A DNA stretch of 64,000 nucleotides from Erythrobacter sp. F6033 (lineage in GTDB: Bacteria > Pseudomonadota > Alphaproteobacteria > Sphingomonadales > Sphingomonadaceae), in assembly GCF_023016005.1 (NCBI RefSeq), contig NZ_JALKAZ010000001.1:930001-994000 (forward strand), written 5' to 3'. The stretch's first letter is position 1; every line of letters begins with the position of its first letter. A model generated the notes under the pieces. That model did not search any database, was not told where the DNA came from, and saw only the letters and a program-made list of their open reading frames with translations. The translations under genes were made by a program, and so were the position numbers. Below, piece by piece: positions 1-9,249 of the stretch.

Positions 1-1457
1 ACACCAGGGCCGCATGCGACAAGGCAGTCGCCTTCGCCGCAATCGGGGCATTCATCAGGAACCTTGGTCTCCAGCCCGCAATGGTGGCAGGCGAGCCGCG
101 CGGACAGGCGGTGTTCAACCAGCCATGCACTGCAATTGGGACACTGGAAACGGTGCCCGCAATTCCGGCAGAGCGTTAGCGGGGCATAGCCACGACGATT
201 GAGAAACAGTAGCGATTGTTCGCCTTTCGCCAGCCGATCTTCAAGTGCGTTGATAATAGGTACGGAAAGCCAGCGCCCGCTTGCGGGTTTTTCTTCCGTC
301 AGATTGACCAGCTTGATTTCCGGCAGCTGTGCGCCGCCAAAACGGCTGGGCAATTCCATCAGTTCGTATGTGCCCGTGGACGCCATGTGCAGGCTTTCCA
401 GCGCAGGAGTAGCGCTCGCGAGCACCACCGGAATACTCTCGAAACGCGCGCGCATTACAGACACATCGCGGGCGTTATACCGAACGCCGTCATCCTGTTT
501 GAAGCTCACCTCATGCGCTTCGTCGACGACGATCAGGCCGAGATTGGCGTAGGGGAGAAACAAGGCTGAGCGCGCCCCAACGATAACCTGGGCTGTGCCT
601 TGGGAAATGGCTCGCCATGCCCGGCGGCGCTCGGTTGATTTGAGCGAGGAATGCCACAGGACGGGTGCGCTGCCGAAACGTTGTTCGAACCGCACAAGAA
701 AGTTCTCGGTCAAAGCGATTTCGGGAAGCAGCACGAGCACCTGACGTCCTAGCCGGATCGCCTCCGCGACGGGTTCAAAATAGGTTTCGGTCTTGCCTGA
801 TCCAGTCACCCCGTCGAGCAGGATTGGCGCGTATTCCTTTGCCTCGACCGCTTTGACCATCCGCTTGGCCACATCCAACTGATCCGCCGACAAAGCCGGC
901 TGATGGAAATCTGGATCTGCGGGTGGGTAGGGGCGGTCGATGGCGACGGTGACAGGCTCAATCACGCCTTGGTTCACGAGACCGCGCAGCACCCCTTCGG
1001 AAACGCCTGCGATACTCGCGAGCTCACGGATGATGCCCTGTTCGCCTTCGAGTGCATCAATTGCGGCCGCACGCTGCGGTGTCATCCGTTCAGGAGTGCC
1101 CCCGCTTAAACGGTATTCCGTCGTGGTTGTCGGCCCGCCAAGAGCGCCGCCGCTGGACAGGACCATCCGCGCCACGCTTGCTAGGGCCGCGCAATAATAG
1201 TCGGCGGTCCACTCAATCAATCGCCTGAGCGGTTCGGCGAGCGGCGGAACGTCCACAACTTCGAGGATGGGGCGCAATTTGCTGAGGTCAAAGTCCGCGC
1301 CGGGCAACCTTCCTTCGTCCCAAACGATGCCGGTGACTTTCCGCGGGCCGAGAGGTGCGATAACAACGCTTCCGGGCTCCACATGCACGCCATCCGGCAC
1401 GCTGTAATCCAGCGAGCCGAGCGCGGCATTGAGGACGAGAAGACGGACGCGGTTCAT
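1..1457 (-). CDS. priA: Primosomal protein N' (PriA helicase), 3'-truncated by window edge
   Basis: PriA is the superfamily 2 DNA helicase that recognises stalled forks and reloads the replisome. Translating the minus strand from the ATG at 1457 gives MNRVRLLVLNAALGSLDY, the usual start of the PriA DNA-binding domain. Further in come the Walker A segment GVTGSGKTE, the segment QVLVLLPEIALT and the Walker B/DEAH-like VDEAHE. A cysteine-rich zinc-binding region (CRNCGH, CPNC, CHHCG, CPDCG) is read close to the left edge. The frame stays open for about 485 codons and leaves the window before the C-terminal helicase domain ends. It is divergent from the DUF4197 gene. The family call is secure; the missing C-terminus cannot be judged. 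Confidence 0.95.
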   Translation of the reverse strand, partial: MNRVRLLVLNAALGSLDYSVPDGVHVEPGSVVIAPLGPRKVTGIVWDEGRLPGADFDLSKLRPILEVVDVPPLAEPLRRLIEWTADYYCAALASVARMVLSSGGALGGPTTTTEYRLSGGTPERMTPQRAAAIDALEGEQGIIRELASIAGVSEGVLRGLVNQGVIEPVTVAIDRPYPPADPDFHQPALSADQLDVAKRMVKAVEAKEYAPILLDGVTGSGKTETYFEPVAEAIRLGRQVLVLLPEIALTENFLVRFEQRFGSAPVLWHSSLKSTERRRAWRAISQGTAQVIVGARSALFLPYANLGLIVVDEAHEVSFKQDDGVRYNARDVSVMRARFESIPVVLASATPALESLHMASTGTYELMELPSRFGGAQLPEIKLVNLTEEKPASGRWLSVPIINALEDRLAKGEQSLLFLNRRGYAPLTLCRNCGHRFQCPNCSAWLVEHRLSARLACHHCGLETKVPDECPDCGEGDCLVACGPG

Positions 1458-1506
1458 GTGTGCTCGCCAATATGGGGGGCAAGCGGGGCAAACGACAAGG
1501 AACGAG

Positions 1507-2211
1507 ATGATGGATATGAACGGGCTTGATCAAAAGGCGCTGGGTCGCCGGACAATTTTGAAGGGCGGCGCGGCGGCTGCGGCGCTGTTGGCTTTGCCCG
1601 CATGTTCGACTCTGCCTGGCTTTAGCCTGACAGAGGCGGTGCGCAGATTGTTGCTGCTTTCGAGCGAGCGCGCTTTTGCACGGCTTACCTCGCCAGATGG
1701 ATATTGGGATGATCAGGTCGCGCGTTTGGGGCTCGGCAACCTGCTCGGCACGCGCGGCGATGTACTGTCGCGTATCCTGACCTCGACCTTGTTCAAGGAT
1801 CGCCTTGAAGACGCCTTCGCCGACATTGCCATTGAAGGCTCGTACCGTGCAGCGCCGGTCGTGACAGAGGCCGTTCGCGCGATCGGTCTTCGCAACGCGA
1901 TTGAACTGGTGCGAGGCGGGCCGAAAGCAGCGACACAGGCTCTGCGCGGGGAGCTGGGCGGAAGGTTGATTGACACAATGGTGCCGGAACTGGGCGATGC
2001 GATCCGGATCGCGTCTGATCCGCTGGTTGGGCAATTGATCGATGCGACGACTGGTGCGGATATCAGCGGTATTGCAGGGCGATTGGCTGGCAATATCGAC
2101 GATGCGATCTGGACCGAGATCGGCACAGAAGAAGCCGCCATCCGCTCTGACCCGCGCTCGACTGGCGACCCTGTCCTGATCGGAGTGTTTGGTGTGGGCG
2201 GGTCGATCTAA
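1507..2211 (+). CDS. DUF4197-like exported lipoprotein
   Basis: The function is unknown. I chose the ATG at 1507 (an ATG-ATG pair preceded by AAGGAACGAG) over an upstream in-frame start that overlaps priA. The N-terminus has a twin-arginine segment (RRTILKGG) followed by a small-residue hydrophobic stretch and a lipobox-like LPAC, so a Tat-exported lipoprotein is likely. The mature part matches my memory of DUF4197 proteins of sphingomonads: SSERAFARL near the start, a GGPKAATQ segment in the middle and a closing DPVLIGVFG. No catalytic motif is visible. It is read away from priA and 124 bases before the transaldolase gene. The domain call comes from remembered family features, so confidence is moderate. 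Confidence 0.75.
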   Translation: MMDMNGLDQKALGRRTILKGGAAAAALLALPACSTLPGFSLTEAVRRLLLLSSERAFARLTSPDGYWDDQVARLGLGNLLGTRGDVLSRILTSTLFKDRLEDAFADIAIEGSYRAAPVVTEAVRAIGLRNAIELVRGGPKAATQALRGELGGRLIDTMVPELGDAIRIASDPLVGQLIDATTGADISGIAGRLAGNIDDAIWTEIGTEEAAIRSDPRSTGDPVLIGVFGVGGSI

Positions 2212-2335
2212 AGCCATTACCTCGGCTGGTTAGCAAATTGCAGGGTGATACCGTTCTGGCGCATCTGGCGACTCACGCTGCGCTGTGCCATCCCGCTGTC
2301 AACGAATCGAAACAGGTCACGGGAGTAGCGCCGCT

Positions 2336-2989
2336 ATGAAATTCTTTGCCGACACAGCCGAAATTGATGAGATCAAAGATCTGGCCGCGACGGGCCTGTT
2401 GGACGGTGTAACGACCAATCCTTCGCTCATCGCAAAATCGGGCCGCGACTTTATGGAAGTCACGCGCGAAATCTGCGGGCTGACCGATGGTCCGGTTAGC
2501 GCTGAAGTCGTTGCGCTTGATCACGCCACGATGATGAAAGAGGCGGAAGTTCTTCGCAAAATTGCGGACAATGTCTGCATCAAGGTGCCGCTTACGGTCG
2601 ACGGTTTGAAGACCTGCAAAGCGCTCACCAGCGATGGGACAATGGTCAACGTTACGCTCTGCTTCTCCGCCAACCAGGCATTGCTAGCGGCAAAAGCGGG
2701 CGCAACGTTCATCTCGCCATTCGTGGGCCGTCACGATGATAACGGCTTTGACGGGATGGACCTGATCGAAGACATTCGCCTGATTTACGACAATTACGGC
2801 TTTGAAACTGAAATCCTGGTCGCCAGTGTGCGCCACGTGACCCACGTTCTCGAAAGCGCGAAGATCGGCGCAGATGTGATGACAGCCCCGCCAAAAGTGA
2901 TCCACGCTTTGTTTAAGCACGTCCTCACCGACAAAGGCATCGAAGGATTCCTGAAGGATTGGGAAAAGACTGGCCAAACTATCGGCTAG
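2336..2989 (+). CDS. fsa: Transaldolase / fructose-6-phosphate aldolase-like protein
   Basis: This is a 217-aa protein of the short (about 220-aa) transaldolase/FSA family, a class I aldolase barrel that transfers dihydroxyacetone units in the non-oxidative pentose phosphate pathway. It opens with [13 protein letters not shown] and contains GVTTNPSLI. The Schiff-base lysine region CIKVPLT and SPFVGRHDD are both present. I chose the ATG at 2336 because the canonical MKFF start falls there and GGGAG lies upstream; the open frame continues 17 codons further up without family similarity. Sequence alone does not separate transaldolase from F6P-aldolase activity. It is followed 33 bases later by cobT. 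Confidence 0.93.
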   Translation: MKFFADTAEIDEIKDLAATGLLDGVTTNPSLIAKSGRDFMEVTREICGLTDGPVSAEVVALDHATMMKEAEVLRKIADNVCIKVPLTVDGLKTCKALTSDGTMVNVTLCFSANQALLAAKAGATFISPFVGRHDDNGFDGMDLIEDIRLIYDNYGFETEILVASVRHVTHVLESAKIGADVMTAPPKVIHALFKHVLTDKGIEGFLKDWEKTGQTIG

Positions 2990-3022
2990 CGTGTTGGCGG
3001 GTAAGTCCCTATCTGCCACTCA

Positions 3023-4861
3023 ATGGCCGAAGAATCTCCTCTCGATACTTTTAAGCAGGCTTTGACGGGCGCTTCGCGGGCAATCGCGAAAGATGCCGAG
3101 GTTGAGGTCGCGTGGAGCGCGGACGTACCGGGCGCGGCGGGTAACCGCTTTCGCGTACCGCTGCCGGGTCGTGATCTTCCTGCAGAGCAAGTCACCGAAG
3201 CGCGCGGCTTTGCCGATAGTTTTGCGCTGAAACTGCGTCACCACAATGCTGGCTTGCATGCAGTAAATGCGCCGCCAGAGCCGGTCGCGCGGGCTTGCTA
3301 CGATGCGATTGAGCAAGTGCGTTATGAGGCGCTGGGTGCAAACCGGTTTGATGGTATTCGGGGCAATCTTGTCTCCGCCAGCGAACAGCGTCTGAACGGT
3401 GATGAAATTCTGCGCGCTCAGGATTCGTCCGATGTGCCGCTGCCCACTGCACTTTCACTGCTGCTTCGCGAACGACTTACCGGTGAGCCAATCCCGAAAC
3501 GCGCGCAGGCTGGCATCGGGCTGGTTCGCGGTGCCATCGAAGGCAAAGTGGGCAAAGAGTTCGGCGCGCTTTTCGACCAGCTTGATGATCAGGAAGCCTT
3601 CCAGCAGCTCGCGCTGAATATGCTGCGCGAGTTGGACCTCACCCGGCCCATGGAAAACCCCGAAGACGAAGCCAGCGATGATGGCGACGAGGATGACGGC
3701 CAGAACGAAGACCAGCCAAGCGACGACCAGGAGGAAGGCGACGCCGACCCGCAAAGCGCCGAAATGGCCGGCGAAATGGCCGAAGGCGAAGGTGAGGGCG
3801 ACGCGGATAGCGACATGTCCGCCGAGGATGAAATGCAGGAATGCGAGCCGGGCGAAGAAGGCGATGCCTCCAACGCGCCCGTCCGTCCCAACCGTCCGCA
3901 AACCGACATTCCCGATGGCCTCGGCTACGATTACTTCACCGACAAATTCGACGAAGAGATCGAAGCGCCCGAGCTGTGCGATGCCGAAGAATTGGACCGG
4001 CTGCGCTCTTATCTCGATAGCCAACTGACGGGCTTGCAGGGTGTCGTCACGCGCCTCGCCAACCGTTTGCAGCGCCGCCTGATGGCGCAGCAAAACCGCA
4101 GTTGGGATTTCGATCAGGAAGAAGGCGTTCTGGACGCGGCGCGCCTTTCCCGCGTGGTTGTCTCGCCGGGCACAGCGCTGTCTTACAAGGTCGAGCGCGA
4201 CATCGATTTCAAGGATACGGTCGTCACGCTGTTGATTGACAATTCCGGCTCCATGCGTGGTCGCCCGATCAGCATCGCTGCGATCAGCGCAGACATTCTG
4301 GCGCGCACTTTGGAGCGCTGCGGCGTGAAGACCGAGATCCTCGGCTTTACGACCCGGGCATGGAAAGGCGGGCAGAGCCGCGAGGCGTGGCTGGCCGATG
4401 GCAAACCGCAAAATCCGGGGCGCCTCAATGATTTGCGCCACATCATTTACAAACAGGCTGATGAGCCATGGCGCCGCGCGCGCCGCAATCTCGGCCTGAT
4501 GATGCGTGAAGGCTTGCTCAAAGAAAACATCGACGGAGAGGCGCTGATGTGGGCGCATTCCCGCCTGATCTACCGCCCCGAAGAACGCCGCATCCTGATG
4601 GTGATCTCAGATGGCGCGCCGGTGGATGACAGCACGCTGAGCGTGAACAGCGCAGGCTATCTCGAAGCACATCTGCGCAGCGTGATCGAGTGGATCGAAA
4701 ACGTTTCGCCCGTCCAGCTCGTCGCCATCGGCATCGGCCACGACGTAACGCGGTATTACCGCCGCGCGGTGACGATCATGGACGTTGAGCAACTCGGCGG
4801 CACGATCATGGAGCAGCTTGCGGAGCTGTTTGAGGATGAGAAGAGTAAGGGACGGCGGTGA
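3023..4861 (+). CDS. cobT: Cobaltochelatase CobT-type protein (VWA domain)
   Basis: CobT is the MIDAS-containing subunit of the ATP-dependent aerobic cobaltochelatase (CobN–CobS–CobT), acting in the cytoplasm in B12 synthesis. The 612-aa length is close to normal. Residues 1–210 form the helical N-domain. Residues about 213–290 are an extremely acidic Asp/Glu/Gln linker typical of the family. The C-terminal VWA domain holds the MIDAS DxSxS motif (DNSGSMRG, about residue 406) and a later [11 protein letters not shown] strand. No cobS or cobN lies in this window, although cobS could be elsewhere. Many non-B12-producing alphaproteobacteria keep CobS/CobT, so the presence of the pathway is not proven. 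Confidence 0.92.
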   Translation: MAEESPLDTFKQALTGASRAIAKDAEVEVAWSADVPGAAGNRFRVPLPGRDLPAEQVTEARGFADSFALKLRHHNAGLHAVNAPPEPVARACYDAIEQVRYEALGANRFDGIRGNLVSASEQRLNGDEILRAQDSSDVPLPTALSLLLRERLTGEPIPKRAQAGIGLVRGAIEGKVGKEFGALFDQLDDQEAFQQLALNMLRELDLTRPMENPEDEASDDGDEDDGQNEDQPSDDQEEGDADPQSAEMAGEMAEGEGEGDADSDMSAEDEMQECEPGEEGDASNAPVRPNRPQTDIPDGLGYDYFTDKFDEEIEAPELCDAEELDRLRSYLDSQLTGLQGVVTRLANRLQRRLMAQQNRSWDFDQEEGVLDAARLSRVVVSPGTALSYKVERDIDFKDTVVTLLIDNSGSMRGRPISIAAISADILARTLERCGVKTEILGFTTRAWKGGQSREAWLADGKPQNPGRLNDLRHIIYKQADEPWRRARRNLGLMMREGLLKENIDGEALMWAHSRLIYRPEERRILMVISDGAPVDDSTLSVNSAGYLEAHLRSVIEWIENVSPVQLVAIGIGHDVTRYYRRAVTIMDVEQLGGTIMEQLAELFEDEKSKGRR

Positions 4862-5205
4862 CTGAAACTGTGACACTGTGGAGGCCAACGGGGCCTGAAG
4901 AACTCAAGCTGGTCGAAGAGTCTAACTGGAAAATCTGGCCACCTCGTTTGCCGGAACAGCCGATCTTCTATCCTGTCACGACTGAGGAATACGCTATAAA
5001 AATAGCGAGAGATTGGAATGTCCGCGCAAGCGGCAGCGGCTATGTGACACGCTTCGAAGTGCGCAAGGACCATCTTGATAAGTACGATGTGCAACTGGCT
5101 GGCGGCAAGGAACATGCTGAATATTGGATACCAGCCGAAGAGTTGGATGAATTCAATGCTGCCATCGTCGGCAAGATTGAAGTGACAAGGACTTTTCCCG
5201 AATGA
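4858..5205 (+). CDS. Small conserved protein (often labelled ADP-ribosylation/crystallin J1)
   Basis: This is a 115-aa soluble protein of unknown function starting at GTG 4858. That start overlaps the cobT stop in a GTGA arrangement, so it is probably translationally coupled. Segments such as [28 protein letters not shown] and EYWIPAEEL match a small family that public annotation often labels ADP-ribosylation/crystallin J1. I see no ADP-ribosyltransferase or ribosylhydrolase catalytic motif, so that label should not be taken as function. Its stop overlaps the nitroreductase start (ATGA), making a cobT–this–nitroreductase operon likely. Confidence 0.8.
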   Translation: MTETVTLWRPTGPEELKLVEESNWKIWPPRLPEQPIFYPVTTEEYAIKIARDWNVRASGSGYVTRFEVRKDHLDKYDVQLAGGKEHAEYWIPAEELDEFNAAIVGKIEVTRTFPE

Positions 5206-5864
5206 ACGTAACCGAAGCCGTCAAATCCCGCCGTTCGATCCGCATGTTCACGGATCAACCGGTCGATCTCGAAACGATCCGCCGGGTGATGGACACGGCG
5301 CGCTGGGCACCTTCGGGGTGCAATTATCAACCTTGGGAGGCCGCCGTTCTGACGGGCGAGCCGCTTAAGGAGCTTCAGGCCAAAATCACCACCACGCCGC
5401 CGCAGCAGGCCGAATATGACTGGACCGCGCCGGGTGAAGAGGATGCCTACAAGCAGCGCCTCAATGCCGTCTCCAAAGGCATGTTCGGCTCCATGAACAT
5501 CGCACGCGATGATGGCGAGGGGCGGATGAAGGCGATGATGCGCAATGCCACCAGCTTCGATGCGCCGGTCGTTCTGTTCGCCTATTTCCCGCGCCTGATG
5601 AAAGAGGCGCAGTGGTCCGACACCGGAATGTGGCTCCAGACGATTGCCATGTTGCTGCGCGAAGAGGGGCTGGATTGCTGCTTTCAGGAATATATGGCGC
5701 TTTATGCCAATGTGATCCGCGATCATCTGGGTCTCGACCATGATCGCTATATGCTTTTTTGCGGCATGGCGATCGGATATCGCGATCCCGATGCTCCGCT
5801 GAACACGTTCGAGCGCGAGCGCGTGCCCTTGGATGAGCAGGTGAAGTTTCTCGGCTGGGAATAG
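5202..5864 (+). CDS. Nitroreductase family flavoprotein
   Basis: This 220-aa protein belongs to the FMN-dependent NAD(P)H nitroreductase fold. The N-terminal SRRSIRMFTDQPV is the usual FMN-phosphate-contacting start of the family. DTARWAPSGCNYQPWEA is the standard second motif, and MLLREEGLDCCFQEY with GMAIGYRDPDAPLN form the C-terminal flavin/dimer part. The start codon overlaps the preceding stop (ATGA), indicating translational coupling. The substrate is unknown; reduction of quinones, nitro compounds or enones are all possible for this family. About 200 bases of noncoding DNA follow before the CHAT gene. Confidence 0.9.
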   Translation: MNVTEAVKSRRSIRMFTDQPVDLETIRRVMDTARWAPSGCNYQPWEAAVLTGEPLKELQAKITTTPPQQAEYDWTAPGEEDAYKQRLNAVSKGMFGSMNIARDDGEGRMKAMMRNATSFDAPVVLFAYFPRLMKEAQWSDTGMWLQTIAMLLREEGLDCCFQEYMALYANVIRDHLGLDHDRYMLFCGMAIGYRDPDAPLNTFERERVPLDEQVKFLGWE

Positions 5865-6067
5865 CCCTTCCCAAGCGGCGCAAACCCGCAGAAATCCGGC
5901 GAAAATGTCTTCTTTTGACCCAAACCCCCGATTCATGCGGTTTTTTACAATCCCCGACTCGACTCATCCGGTAAGAAGGCCTCTAACAAAACAAAAGAGT
6001 TGAGGCGTCGCACATAGAAACGCTCGCGGGTTTGCGCGGTGTTTCAGTCCTTGGGGGGGACTTGTTT
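5865..6067 (+). promoter_or_regulatory. Probable promoter/leader region of the CHAT–TpsB–TpsA operon
   Basis: This is the only sizeable noncoding stretch ahead of the three-gene secretion locus, so the operon promoter most likely lies here. It is visibly less GC-rich than the coding DNA, with T-runs near 5910–5955 and an A-rich stretch near 5985–6000. I could not assign convincing -35/-10 boxes. A strong G-rich Shine–Dalgarno (TTGGGGGGA) lies just before the GTG at 6068 and decides the proposed CHAT start. Confidence 0.4.
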
Positions 6068-9000
6068 GTGAGACGAATTGCGTTTGGAATATTCACGGCT
6101 CTGGGTGCGTCTGCGATAATGGGCGCGGCCCTTTCTGCGCAATCCGGCAAGGTACTTACCCGAGACAGTTTTCCAATTGGCGATGGCAATGGCATTTTGT
6201 GTCAGGTGCAGGATCGCAGCGTTGAAAACCCTGCCAAACAGAGCATTTTTGATCGCCGCTGGGCGGTGGTTTGCCGCGACAATCCTCAACCGATTGCCGA
6301 GGTGTTCGCCTTCAAAGACTATTCCGCAGCCACGATTGCGAAACTGAATGATATGCGCCGATTTGGCGTGGATTGCGGTCCGGTTGAAACTCTGCCCGTG
6401 GATGGCATTGTCGGAGCGCGCAAAGACAATTGCACGGTTCGCGATACGCAGCTCGCGTGGAGCGATATAACCATCCAGTCGGGCGGCATGACTTACGTTG
6501 CCGAAGGCTTCGCTGCCTTCGATGACGCAACCATCCTCGCGCTTAAATCGGTACTCGAAGACACGATTGCAAAGGGCACGATTGATGCGGCTTCGACCTC
6601 CGTTTCCGATCCGCTTTCCTTCGCGCGCGTTCAGGCGGAATCGCTGAAACCCGAACAGGCATTGGCAGAGGGATATCGCCGCAACCTTGGCGGCGAATAT
6701 GCCGAAGCTGCGGCCTATTTCGAAACGCTTCAGCAACGGCTTGAAGATAGCGACGAATCTGACATCAACCCAGGCGAGTTTTACGTCAATCGCGCCTTGC
6801 AAAAGAGCAATTTGGGTGAATTTAGCGTTGCCACACGGCTGTTCGAGCAGGCGCGCGATTTTACGGCGGATGATCCAATCACAAGCCGGTTGCAGCGCAA
6901 TTTTGAAGCGATCCACCTGCTCAACCAAGGTCTGGTATCGCAAGCTGTCGACCGGTTAGGGCAAGCGATTGAGGGGCGCGCACTTGGTGCCGCGGAGCAA
7001 GATGGCACTCTCGCGATTACACTGCCGCTATCCGAACGGATCAACCAGACGCAGGCTGGCGGCTCTCTGCTGGGCATCGTCGACGAATTGAAGCTGACCC
7101 CGGGTGAGCGGGCGGAAATCATCGATGCGCAGGCGTTGCAAATTCGAGGCACCGCGCTCCGCATCAATGGTGACAATGCAGGTGCAACCCGTGATCTTGT
7201 CGCTGCCTATCGTCAGGCGATCGGTGTACGTGATGGCAGAGTGACGACGATAACGCGGTTGCGGTCGCAAGTTCTTGCTGACCTTGCTCTGATTGCGGAG
7301 CGAGAAGGGCGGGTGGGCGATGCTGATACCTATTTGCGCAACAGCCTGTCTCTCGTTCAGACGCAATATCCGGAGCGCCGCGCGGTTAGCGCGGTCGAAG
7401 CGCGCTTGGCAGCGTTTCTGCTCAGACAGGACCGCGAAGGCGAAGCGATGGAGTTGTATGGCCGCGTGATTGATCGTGCGGTCGGCAAACGCAATGCCGT
7501 GACGGGCTTCGCCAACCAGTTGAACCCGTATTACCGCACCCTTGCCCCGCGCGTACAAGGCGATCCGGCGGCTGCCGAAGCGTTCTTCAAAGCAGCGCAA
7601 GTGCTGGTCCGTCCGGGGGTTGCCGAAACGCAGGCAATCCTAGCGCGGGAGCTAAGTGCAAACTCCGATGAAGCGGCGCGCTTGTTCCGCCAATCGATCG
7701 ACCTTGGACGGGATATTGAGCGCGCGCGCATCCGATTTGAAACAATCAGCAAGGCATCCCCTACAGCTGCCAATCAGCAGGAATTGACTGAGCTTGTTGC
7801 CCGGATTGACTCCCTTGAGCGTGCGCAGTTGAACACTCAGGTAAAACTCAATGATTATCCGCAATATCGCGTGGTTGCCCCACCGTCGCTTGAGTTGGCG
7901 GAATTCCGTGCGGCGTTGAAACCGGACGAGGCTTACGCACGGCTTGCGATGGTAGGCGGCGATATCTTTATGTTCTACGCCGACAGAAACACGTCGAAGG
8001 CATACCGTGTCGATCTGTCCATCGAAGACTTGGAGTATCAAGTTGATATTCTTCGAGCCTCGATCTCCAGCATCGAGAACGGGCGGTATGTTACCTATCC
8101 ATATGAAGTGCGCGAAGCGCGGGCGCTTTACAAATCGCTTTTCGATCCGATTGCCGGCGAACTCGCGAATATCGACCATCTGATCTTTGAACCCGATGGC
8201 GCGATGCTCAGAATGCCTGTCGATATCCTCGTTGCAGATGATGCCTCTGTCGATCGCTACGAAGCGCGTATGGATGATCCCGACGCGGATCCGTTCGATT
8301 TCACCGGTGTGAACTGGATGGCGAAATCGATGAATGTCAGCACAGCAGTTTCGGCGCAGGCATTTGTGGACTCGCGCAAGGTCGAGCGGTCCAAAGCTGC
8401 CCGTCAGTATCTGGGCATGGGCAAAAATATACCTCTTGGAGATGCACGTCCGCAGCAAGCTTCCAGCGTGAGAGGCGCCGCAGAAGTGCCCGATGGGCTG
8501 GATTGCGGATGGGGCGCGTCGCTTTGGAACAATCCGATTGATGATGCTGAGCTCGTGATCGCCTCAAACCTGATAGGCGAAGCGCAATCGCAATTGATCA
8601 CCGGTGCGAATTTCACCGATAGTCAGATCATCGCGAAAGACGATCTCGACGAGTTCCGCGTGCTGCATTTCGCGACGCACGGGCTGGTAACTCCGCCCAA
8701 TCCAAATTGTCCGGCGAAGCCAGCACTGCTGACCTCTTTTGGCGGGGGCACCTCTGATGGTTTGCTCACGTTTGAGGAGATTTTTGACCTCAATCTTGAC
8801 GCGGATATCGTCATCCTTTCGGCTTGCGACACCGCTGGTGAAGCCAGCATTGAAGCCACGCGCGCTGCCGGTGTTTCCACCGGCGGAGGCACCGCGCTTG
8901 ATGGGCTGGTAAGGGCGTTCATTGGCGCAGGTGGCAGGGCGGTTTTGGCGAGCCATTGGCCCGCGCCAGATGATTATGACGCAACCGAGCGTCTGATGGC

Positions 9001-9208
9001 CGAAATGTTCCGGCGCGGCAAAGTCGAGAATATCGGTGATGCACTGCGACAGTCACAGACGATCCTGATGAACGAGGTCGAGACTTCGCACCCATATTAT
9101 TGGGCGGGTTTTGCGGTGATCGGTGACGCTTCTCGTCCGCTTCTTTCCGATACGCCAAGCCTTGCCCGTAATGGTTCCGCACCGATGCAGATGGTGGGTG
9201 GGCAATGA
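6068..9208 (+). CDS. Exported TPR–CHAT domain protein (caspase-like protease)
   Basis: CHAT domains are caspase-fold cysteine proteases or their relatives. With the GTG start at 6068 (G-rich SD 7 bases upstream) the protein is 1046 aa. It opens with a signal peptide (VRRIAFGIFTALGAS… to ALSAQSG), so the periplasm or cell surface is likely. Residues about 25–190 are an unassigned cysteine-containing domain. Residues about 195–480 carry TPR-like helical repeats. The CHAT domain occupies about 600–1030, with the catalytic dyad predicted at His871 (HFATHG) and Cys920 (LSACDTAG), and the late CHAT motifs RAFIGAGGRAVLASHW and PYYWAGFAVIGD. An alternative upstream start at 6032 would add 12 residues before the signal. 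The stop overlaps an ATG (9205) that is in frame with tpsB, so it is operonic with the TpsB/TpsA genes. A role in processing or controlling the adhesin is inference. Confidence 0.93.
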   Translation: MRRIAFGIFTALGASAIMGAALSAQSGKVLTRDSFPIGDGNGILCQVQDRSVENPAKQSIFDRRWAVVCRDNPQPIAEVFAFKDYSAATIAKLNDMRRFGVDCGPVETLPVDGIVGARKDNCTVRDTQLAWSDITIQSGGMTYVAEGFAAFDDATILALKSVLEDTIAKGTIDAASTSVSDPLSFARVQAESLKPEQALAEGYRRNLGGEYAEAAAYFETLQQRLEDSDESDINPGEFYVNRALQKSNLGEFSVATRLFEQARDFTADDPITSRLQRNFEAIHLLNQGLVSQAVDRLGQAIEGRALGAAEQDGTLAITLPLSERINQTQAGGSLLGIVDELKLTPGERAEIIDAQALQIRGTALRINGDNAGATRDLVAAYRQAIGVRDGRVTTITRLRSQVLADLALIAEREGRVGDADTYLRNSLSLVQTQYPERRAVSAVEARLAAFLLRQDREGEAMELYGRVIDRAVGKRNAVTGFANQLNPYYRTLAPRVQGDPAAAEAFFKAAQVLVRPGVAETQAILARELSANSDEAARLFRQSIDLGRDIERARIRFETISKASPTAANQQELTELVARIDSLERAQLNTQVKLNDYPQYRVVAPPSLELAEFRAALKPDEAYARLAMVGGDIFMFYADRNTSKAYRVDLSIEDLEYQVDILRASISSIENGRYVTYPYEVREARALYKSLFDPIAGELANIDHLIFEPDGAMLRMPVDILVADDASVDRYEARMDDPDADPFDFTGVNWMAKSMNVSTAVSAQAFVDSRKVERSKAARQYLGMGKNIPLGDARPQQASSVRGAAEVPDGLDCGWGASLWNNPIDDAELVIASNLIGEAQSQLITGANFTDSQIIAKDDLDEFRVLHFATHGLVTPPNPNCPAKPALLTSFGGGTSDGLLTFEEIFDLNLDADIVILSACDTAGEASIEATRAAGVSTGGGTALDGLVRAFIGAGGRAVLASHWPAPDDYDATERLMAEMFRRGKVENIGDALRQSQTILMNEVETSHPYYWAGFAVIGDASRPLLSDTPSLARNGSAPMQMVGGQ

Positions 9209-9249
9209 GAAATCATGCGTTGGCCAAGGGCCGAAAACAGGATCCAACA

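Noticed and set aside
1288..2217. A 309-codon minus-strand frame across priA and the DUF4197 gene
   Set aside because: It overlaps two recognised genes in other frames and shows no domain.
3455..4558. A 367-codon minus-strand frame opposite cobT
   Set aside because: The composition (Ala/Val/Phe runs opposite the acidic linker) and lack of any motif mark it as a shadow of cobT.
6068..9208. The TPR–CHAT gene as a type III-E CRISPR craspase partner
   Set aside because: There is no cas gene, no repeat-spacer array, and the protein carries an export signal. The neighbours are secretion genes.
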